Below are positions 59,405-64,000 of a stretch of DNA of 64,000 bases, one piece after another. Within the stretch, counting starts at the first letter, position 1. The number at the start of each line of letters is the position of its first letter. The notes under the pieces are model-generated. The model worked only from the letters and a program-made list of their open reading frames with translations. It ran no database searches and was not told the DNA's origin. Source of the DNA: Myxococcales bacterium (GTDB taxonomy: Bacteria; Myxococcota_A; Polyangia; Palsa-1104; JAEUJZ01); assembly GCA_016794365.1 (NCBI GenBank), contig JAEUKB010000026.1:113631-177630 (forward strand). The letters run 5' to 3'. The translations under genes and the position numbers were made by a program.

Positions 59405-61020
59405 CGCTTGATTTCCTTTTGACTGAATCCCTGCCCACCAGTTGACAGCGGCAGTCGAACCACAAACCGAGCCCCACCGAGAGGCGCTTGCGAACAGACC
59501 ACGACACCTTGGAAGTCCCGCTCGAAGACCTGTCTTACGGACGAAAGCCCAATGCCCGTCCCATCCGGCTTGTTGGTAACGCCCTCGTCAAAGATCCGCT
59601 CGCGCTTGGCTGGCTCGACCCCTTGGCCATCGTCATCCACGATGAGACGGATTGCGTCCTGGGCGGGCTCTAGCTCCATCGCCACCACCACTCGCCGTAG
59701 CTCTGGTCCGCCATGCTCAATGGCATTTTGGATCAGGTTGCGCACCGCCAAGACAAAGTGTTCCCGACGACCATGAAGAAGCGGTCGGCTCCCCCCCTGT
59801 GGCCCGATCAGCGCAATCTGAGTTGTCGATGCCAGTGACTCCACCACCTCGCCGATGGCCTGCACTGCCTCAAACGGCTGCGGCGGCTTGGCCCCCAGCT
59901 CAGCAGTCTGAAGCAGCTTCTTCGCAAACTGAAGCGCTCCCCGGACGCCCTCATCAATGGTTTTGCGCCGACGTGCCAGTACCTCACTCGGAGGCAGCGT
60001 CAAGACCTCTCGATACATCGAGTCGAGCGCGGCCTGCACAGGCAACAGCGCATTGCGCATCTCATGGGCCACCATCCGCGCTTGAATCGTCGTCGCCTCT
60101 GCGGCAGATGAATTGAGTACCACTGGACTCTGAACCGCCTCGACCACTGAGCTGACCAGATCACTACATAGCGACTTTGCCAACAACGACAGCGGCGTCT
60201 GATTTTCTCCTATCACCTCTTCCAATAGCTCTCGACCGAACGCAGACACAGACCAGTACTCAAGCCCATTACCAACATCATCTACCGTCAAAATCCCAAA
60301 CTGACTCATCCTAAGCTGTGTTTTGTAATGACATGGACCACCATACTCATCGTCCATCGAGTCATCTCTCCATTTAGGACAATTGAGAAATAACTTTGCT
60401 CCATCTAACGACAACCGGTCAGGATCAGATGGCCCTAGCGATTGCTGAATCTCCACTTGGAGCAACCATCGCACAGCGTCTCGCCCCTCTAAACGCTGGA
60501 ATACTTGACCCAAGGGACTGACCTGTATCCGACCCTCTTTGCGCATGGTCAAACGGTTAGCCTTGGCGTAATGGACAACATCCATCCCAACAAACACCTG
60601 GGCGGTCTGCCAGGCCAACGTCTTGGCCTCATTGGTTAAGCGGTCAAGCTGTGCAGTCAGGACACGACTGGAGAGTTCCCCAGGCAGTGAAAACCAGCGA
60701 GCCAAGCCGAGTGCCACCAACTCCCGAAGCTCCGCATCGTCCATAGTCGGTGCCAAGCTCTGCTTCAGAAGCCGAGCGACTTCCCGCGCAAACACCACCA
60801 CACGGTCGCCCTGCTGCCAGTCGTCGAGCTGCCGATCTAGTTCTTTAGGCGAATAGCGTAGGTTTGACTCCCCCTTTTCCACCCGCTCCAGTGTTCGCAG
60901 CAGCAGGTTGCGGGCCCAGACTGGATCGATCGACAACTCTTCTGCTTCGGCAGAGGGCTTCTGCTGCGTCAACCGCTGCAAATAGGTCTTGAGGGCTTCT
61001 AGAAACGACCCCTGGCTCAT
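59401..61020 (-). CDS. Soluble sensor histidine kinase
   Basis: The product has 539 residues with no membrane helix. The first 300 residues are a helical sensor region without a known fold; about 130-265 hold MDVVHYAKANRLTMRKEG and a Cys-x-His-containing stretch (GGPCHYKTQ). The dimerisation helix has MVAHEMRNALLPVQA with phospho-His319. The ATPase domain has the N-box (RNLIQNAIEHGG), DDDGQGVEP and GTGIGLSSVRQV. It should autophosphorylate on sensing a cytoplasmic signal and pass the phosphate to the overlapping response-regulator-nuclease. The gene has a weak ribosome site and a hairpin about 100 nt upstream. Confidence 0.9.
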   Translation of the reverse strand: MSQGSFLEALKTYLQRLTQQKPSAEAEELSIDPVWARNLLLRTLERVEKGESNLRYSPKELDRQLDDWQQGDRVVVFAREVARLLKQSLAPTMDDAELRELVALGLARWFSLPGELSSRVLTAQLDRLTNEAKTLAWQTAQVFVGMDVVHYAKANRLTMRKEGRIQVSPLGQVFQRLEGRDAVRWLLQVEIQQSLGPSDPDRLSLDGAKLFLNCPKWRDDSMDDEYGGPCHYKTQLRMSQFGILTVDDVGNGLEYWSVSAFGRELLEEVIGENQTPLSLLAKSLCSDLVSSVVEAVQSPVVLNSSAAEATTIQARMVAHEMRNALLPVQAALDSMYREVLTLPPSEVLARRRKTIDEGVRGALQFAKKLLQTAELGAKPPQPFEAVQAIGEVVESLASTTQIALIGPQGGSRPLLHGRREHFVLAVRNLIQNAIEHGGPELRRVVVAMELEPAQDAIRLIVDDDGQGVEPAKRERIFDEGVTNKPDGTGIGLSSVRQVFERDFQGVVVCSQAPLGGARFVVRLPLSTGGQGFSQKEIKR

Positions 61021-61419
61021 GATGGCGGTAGCCTATCAGAAAAATCCTTGCGCCTCCCTACACTGACCATCAACGACCGTTGGATCTTGTGATCCATCCG
61101 CGCTTGGCGAGACTTGAGTCGAGCACCATCACTAATGGTGCTGCGGTTGCATTGATGGAGATCGCTCGGCCATGCTGAACAGCCGCGCTATGCTCGATCT
61201 GCTCAGAAATGCGATCATTTCCCATCTTCGATTGCAGAGTTTGTCTGGCTCCGCTACCCCCGAGAAACGGCCCTTGCGGCTAGGGGCGCCGGGCCATACT
61301 TCCTCGGTAGCCAAACTCCCACGCATGTGCTCCCGGTTGCTGGTGATCACATCGCCGTGTTTGTCACCGAGCAACGCCAACCGCTCCCGGTCGTTGGAGC
61401 CGTCCCGAACTTCGAGCGG
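61021..61419. other. Gap upstream of the histidine kinase gene
   Basis: About 400 bp lie between the kinase gene and the double-XRE gene. A perfect 8-bp hairpin (AGCACCAT, 5-nt loop, ATGGTGCT) is at 61123-61143. A minus-strand frame (61132-61380, TTG start) encodes a stretch reading LALLGDKHGDVITSNREH, which looks partly protein-like and may be a gene remnant; I do not call it as a gene. No RNA gene was seen. Confidence 0.4.
61123..61143. promoter_or_regulatory. Perfect 8-bp inverted repeat, possible operator
   Basis: AGCACCAT-CACTA-ATGGTGCT is a perfect stem with a 5-bp loop, 103 nt upstream of the histidine kinase start. It could be an operator for the adjacent double-XRE protein or the end of a leader transcript. 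Confidence 0.4.
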
Positions 61420-61914
61420 TCAGCCGACGCTTGCCGCTGGCGACGCTGCCGCACGTCTCCGCCCTGGGAGTTCCATCGGCCCGAGTCCGTAGGCAAGCCA
61501 ACCGGGCGACACACCGAGGGCTATCGCGAACGCTTCGACGGTCGCTATGCTAGGCATGCTAGCCCCCGTCTCGGTGGATCTCACGGCGGTATCGGTCAGC
61601 CCAGCGGCCCGAGCAAGTGCGCGCATCGTCAGCCCGCGAGCGGATCGAGTCTGTCGAAGTCGCGAGGCCACGCCTTCGCAGCGCAATCCCTCTGTCGGCT
61701 GGCTGCCCTCTGATTCGATGCCATACGCCAGGAATGCAGGCGACAGCCCGAGAGCATAGGCGACCCGTTCGACGGCATCAATGCGAGGGATGCGTAGCCC
61801 TTGCTCCCAACCAAGCATCGTCGATTGGCCAGCAAGGCAGGCACGCTGAGTGATCCCTTGTCGAGAGAAACCAGCGCTCTGCCGCGCCTTCCTTAGACGG
61901 GAAGGGAAGCTCAT
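61420..61914 (-). CDS. Double XRE-type helix-turn-helix regulator
   Basis: The product has 164 residues from the ATG at 61914. It contains two tandem Cro/C1-type HTH domains. The first is around residues 1-60 (SRLRKARQSAGFSRQ, TMLGWEQGLRIPRIDAVERV), and the second is around 85-145 (SRLRQTRSARGLTMRALARA, TAVRSTETGASMPSIATVEA), each followed by a LGxSPxWLAYG-like segment. Tandem XRE proteins usually repress mobile-element or defence genes. It is on the same strand as, and upstream of, the kinase/nuclease pair, so control of that pair is plausible. No strong ribosome site was found. Confidence 0.8.
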   Translation of the reverse strand: MSFPSRLRKARQSAGFSRQGITQRACLAGQSTMLGWEQGLRIPRIDAVERVAYALGLSPAFLAYGIESEGSQPTEGLRCEGVASRLRQTRSARGLTMRALARAAGLTDTAVRSTETGASMPSIATVEAFAIALGVSPGWLAYGLGPMELPGRRRAAASPAASVG

Positions 61915-62173
61915 GAAGCCTGGATTTTTGCGTCCACGTACCACCGACAGTGGGTAGCATGCACGCTCCCTGTCGAGCCAGTTGGACAGTTTACTGAGAA
62001 AAACCCACTACATATATTGCAACCATTGGGAACATTAGGTAACAGGTAGGTACGGGTAGCGATGCCCGGAAACAAAACAGGCTCGACGGCGGTGTTCTGC
62101 CGATCGAGCCATTCGCCCGCGTCGGGTTGTACAGCCCTGGAAAAGCCCAGCCCGACGCGAACAGGAGCAGTGT

Positions 62174-62506
62174 ATGCCGTGCCATGTCCCTGCCACAAGT
62201 GTCTCTTGCCGTCGTCGTGCGCTTTACCAAAAGCGTCCGCCAACCATCGCCGCCAAGCTCGATCTGAGCAAGCCCGGTGAAGCGTGGGCGGAGGATTATC
62301 TCCGTCGTGCTTCGACGGGACGTTGGCCGATGTGGCGCGTGCTGGCTCAGCGTCGGGATGGGACGACGCTCCGCGTCGCGGTGCGCTGGACTCGATCGGA
62401 TAAGCAAGGCCCGTTCTCGGTGGTCACGCTCTCGCTCGTCGAGCTGGCGCTACACTGGCGCCATTTCCCGTCCGGTGCCACTGCCGTCGATGCGCTGAAT
62501 ACCTAA
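62174..62506 (+). CDS. Hypothetical small protein
   Basis: The product has 110 residues with no recognised family. The second half looks protein-like (LDLSKPGEAWAEDYLRRAST, WPMWRVLAQRRDGTTLRVAV, VVTLSLVELALHWRHFP). The N-terminal 25 residues are Cys/Arg-rich and less convincing, so the true start may lie later. No clear ribosome site precedes the ATG at 62174. It converges on the zinc-ribbon gene with a 4-bp overlap. The 260 bp upstream hold no other gene that I can support. Confidence 0.4.
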   Translation: MPCHVPATSVSCRRRALYQKRPPTIAAKLDLSKPGEAWAEDYLRRASTGRWPMWRVLAQRRDGTTLRVAVRWTRSDKQGPFSVVTLSLVELALHWRHFPSGATAVDALNT

Positions 62507-63486
62507 CCGGCGCCGGATCCGTCCACCGCGCGCCTCGCCACCAGCTCGCGAATCCGATCCGGCCACGTCGGACCGAACGCAGCACTGAGCAGCCCAGCCT
62601 CGGCGACATAGGCTCGTCGCTCGCCATCTTCCCAGCACAGCACGCCGATGTTCTCGACGAAGCCGCACTCGCCCGGCGATTTGTGTGGATAGAACTCGCG
62701 CCACCGTCCCGGCTGGCCTCCGAGCCCTCGCCCTTCCGACGGATGAACGCCAAGTACCGCTCGCGCCATGAGATCGACTCGCCACTTCCCGTCGCGATAG
62801 CGCGTCGCTGACTCGAACGTCATCCGTTGATCATGGCGATCCACAAAATACAGCTCGACGGTACACAGCGCAGGTTCTCTCGGAACGGCCGTCATTTCCG
62901 TCGGGACTTCGACGGAATCAGGCACAACCGCCAGATCGGAGGTCGGAGCATGCCCGGAGCGCGCTGGATTCTCAGCCACCGAATCGACCACAGGCGCGAT
63001 TTGATCACTATCAGCGACGATCAAAGGAACCGTTTCAGAACCGTTCTGCAAGACGCTTGTGTCCCCAACTGCTTCCGCATGATCCGTTTCACCTTCGATC
63101 ATTGGCGCCGCTTCAGCGTCGTCTGACACTGCAACAGAGATCTGTTCCGAACCGTTCGGACTCGTCGCTGGATGGAAATCCGTTTGGACAGACCGCTCAC
63201 TTGCAGAGCCTTCGATGTTTGAGGGCACCTCGCTTGGAACCTGCGTCAGCGTCGGCACGATCGTCTGCTTCGTCGGCTGAATCGGCGTCAGCTCCATCAG
63301 CCACTTTGTTCCGTCGGGAAACGCGACCACCACGGACGCTTTGTTCGGGCTGCTCGACGGCGTCGCACTCGCCGCTTGCTCTTTCCTTGCCTCGAACGCC
63401 TTTTTCCGACAGCGCGGGTTCCGACAGTAGATTGCGTCTTTGCGCTTGCTCACAACCTTGCGACCACAGATCGGACACTTCTTCAT
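62503..63486 (-). CDS. Zinc-ribbon protein with low-complexity linker
   Basis: The product has 327 residues. The N-terminus has CPICGRKVVSKRKDAIYC then RNPRCRKKAFEARK, a Cys4 zinc-ribbon. It resembles the N-terminus of the element 1 zinc-ribbon coiled-coil protein. A DUF-like beta segment follows (ASVVVAFPDGTKWLMELTPI), then an acidic, Ser/Thr/Glu-rich linker to about residue 200, and a C-terminal domain with VELYFVDRHDQRMTFESATR and a WREFYPHK motif. Function is unknown. It probably binds nucleic acid. The ATG at 63486 has no obvious ribosome site, and the AT-rich region with repeats lies just upstream. Confidence 0.6.
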   Translation of the reverse strand: MKKCPICGRKVVSKRKDAIYCRNPRCRKKAFEARKEQAASATPSSSPNKASVVVAFPDGTKWLMELTPIQPTKQTIVPTLTQVPSEVPSNIEGSASERSVQTDFHPATSPNGSEQISVAVSDDAEAAPMIEGETDHAEAVGDTSVLQNGSETVPLIVADSDQIAPVVDSVAENPARSGHAPTSDLAVVPDSVEVPTEMTAVPREPALCTVELYFVDRHDQRMTFESATRYRDGKWRVDLMARAVLGVHPSEGRGLGGQPGRWREFYPHKSPGECGFVENIGVLCWEDGERRAYVAEAGLLSAAFGPTWPDRIRELVARRAVDGSGAG

Positions 63487-63808
63487 GACTCAATCATAGC
63501 ACACGGAGCTTTGCTCAATTTGGATCGGTTTCAAGAACAGATCCGCACGTATTCATCATCACAATATGATTGAGAATCAAACTTCCCATTGCAGCAAAAA
63601 AACGCAGCATTCATTGAGAAGCAATCGAACCAATGTAATTTGCTCAAAAAATGGCATCATTGAGAAGCTTTCTTTACACAAAAAATGTGAATTTACATCG
63701 GAATTGAGAAGTTTAGATCTAGCTATTATTTTTTAAACAAAACGAAGTCAAAAAGTTACGCGATCATTGATTCCAGGTTCGTCGCGATAAGCTGTGTGTT
63801 TGTGCTAA
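63487..63808. promoter_or_regulatory. AT-rich region with spaced ATTGAGAA repeats
   Basis: This 320-bp region is much more AT-rich than the rest of the window. ATTGAGAA occurs at 63569, 63613, 63659 and 63703, spaced 44, 46 and 44 bp, three of them as ATTGAGAAG. Close variants (ATTGATTCC near 63766, inverted CTCAAT near 63490 and 63517) also occur. I see no ORF. The regular spacing suggests multiple protein binding sites such as iterons or a regulator array between the zinc-ribbon gene and the partial gene at the window end. Confidence 0.6.
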
Positions 63809-64000
63809 TATGGAACTTCAATCGAGACCACTCATCGCGATAAAAAGGCGGATCGTTTACGAGACGTTCATTTTTGTAAAACGTGTGATTTTCGCCTACC
63901 TTTTTGTGTTCGTACGGACCGTGCGTTCTGTGGAAAGCGCTGTCGCGTGTGGTGGTATCGACATCCGGGTGTGAAGCGATTCGATTTTTCTCCCGGTGAG
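63809..64000 (+). CDS. Partial zinc-ribbon protein ORF (runs off window, start not identified)
   Basis: A frame is open from 63809 to the window end and encodes CKTCDFRLPFC then VRTDRAFCGKRCRVWWYRHPG. This Cys-rich pattern (CxxC, D-x-x-FC-x3-CR) is close to that of the element 1 protein at 20754-21527 and to the protein at 62503-63486. No ATG, GTG or TTG lies in frame. An ATG at 63810 is in a neighbouring frame that stops soon after. Either an unusual start is used, a frameshift is present, or the gene is broken. Confidence 0.4.

Noticed and set aside
58472..61020. Naming the kinase/regulator pair as the known Detocs system
   Set aside because: Typical Detocs has three genes and a nucleosidase effector; here there are two genes and a nuclease-like domain, so only an analogy is drawn.
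61132..61380. Minus-strand frame reading LALLGDKHGDVITSNREH
   Set aside because: Only a TTG start, no ribosome site and no recognised domain; it may be a remnant, so it is mentioned only in the gap entry.
1..64000. tRNA genes as integration sites for the elements
   Set aside because: No cloverleaf or T-loop consensus was noticed near any element end, and the repeats lie within protein-coding frames.

Overview
The window is GC-rich, densely packed chromosomal DNA that most resembles an uncultured member of the Myxococcota (myxobacteria and relatives). The reasons are lipoproteins with Asp/Met/Thr-rich spacers behind the lipobox, Cys-rich DG-K(D/N)G-ETD-DCGG repeats, 'SDVW-VG' beta-propeller lipoproteins, surface proteins ending in a hydrophobic helix plus an Arg cluster (MYXO-CTERM-like), a bactofilin, and an FHA-GAF-sigma54 activator. 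No rRNA, tRNA or CRISPR array was seen.

Layout. 1-17.5 kb: tail of a zinc metallopeptidase, an SDR reductase, a translationally coupled acyltransferase / GpsA-like pair (the GpsA-like protein lacks catalytic residues), Maf, surface lipoproteins, a serine hydrolase, a CocE/S15-type hydrolase, RecQ, a PAP2 phosphatase, a 43-bp tandem repeat array and a sigma54 activator. 17.6-24.5 kb: a DUF11 surface lipoprotein gene split by a 4.4-kb integrase element (element 1). 24.7-36.3 kb: VKOR-DsbA fusion, sdhC-sdhA-sdhB, MscS channel, lysine 2,3-aminomutase, GMC oxidoreductase, glycosyltransferase, a structured inverted-repeat element and a bactofilin. 36.4-40.4 kb: a POT/MFS transporter gene split by a second, related 2.5-kb integrase element (element 2). 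40.4-56.4 kb: GH5 lipoprotein, a DUF2252 / beta-barrel / lamin-tail operon, a kinase lacking its N-lobe, a 2440-residue repeat protein, a membrane methyltransferase-like protein and a truncated metallophosphoesterase. 56.4-64 kb: an accessory island that starts with a serine recombinase and carries a histidine kinase, a response regulator fused to a PD-(D/E)XK nuclease, a double-XRE regulator, zinc-ribbon proteins and an AT-rich repeat-bearing stretch. The island runs off the window.

The most notable observation is the pair of sister elements. Each sits inside a protein-coding gene. Each is flanked by a short exact direct repeat (15 bp and 13 bp) whose fusion restores the reading frame (819 and 479 codons). 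Each carries its tyrosine integrase 130-135 bp inside the end that follows the 5' half of the broken gene, in the same direction as that gene. A shared motif lies 39 or 40 nt inside that end. The second is the soluble histidine kinase / response-regulator-nuclease pair in the recombinase island, which looks like a phospho-relay whose output is DNA cleavage and may be a defence system. Both interpretations are inferences from sequence alone.
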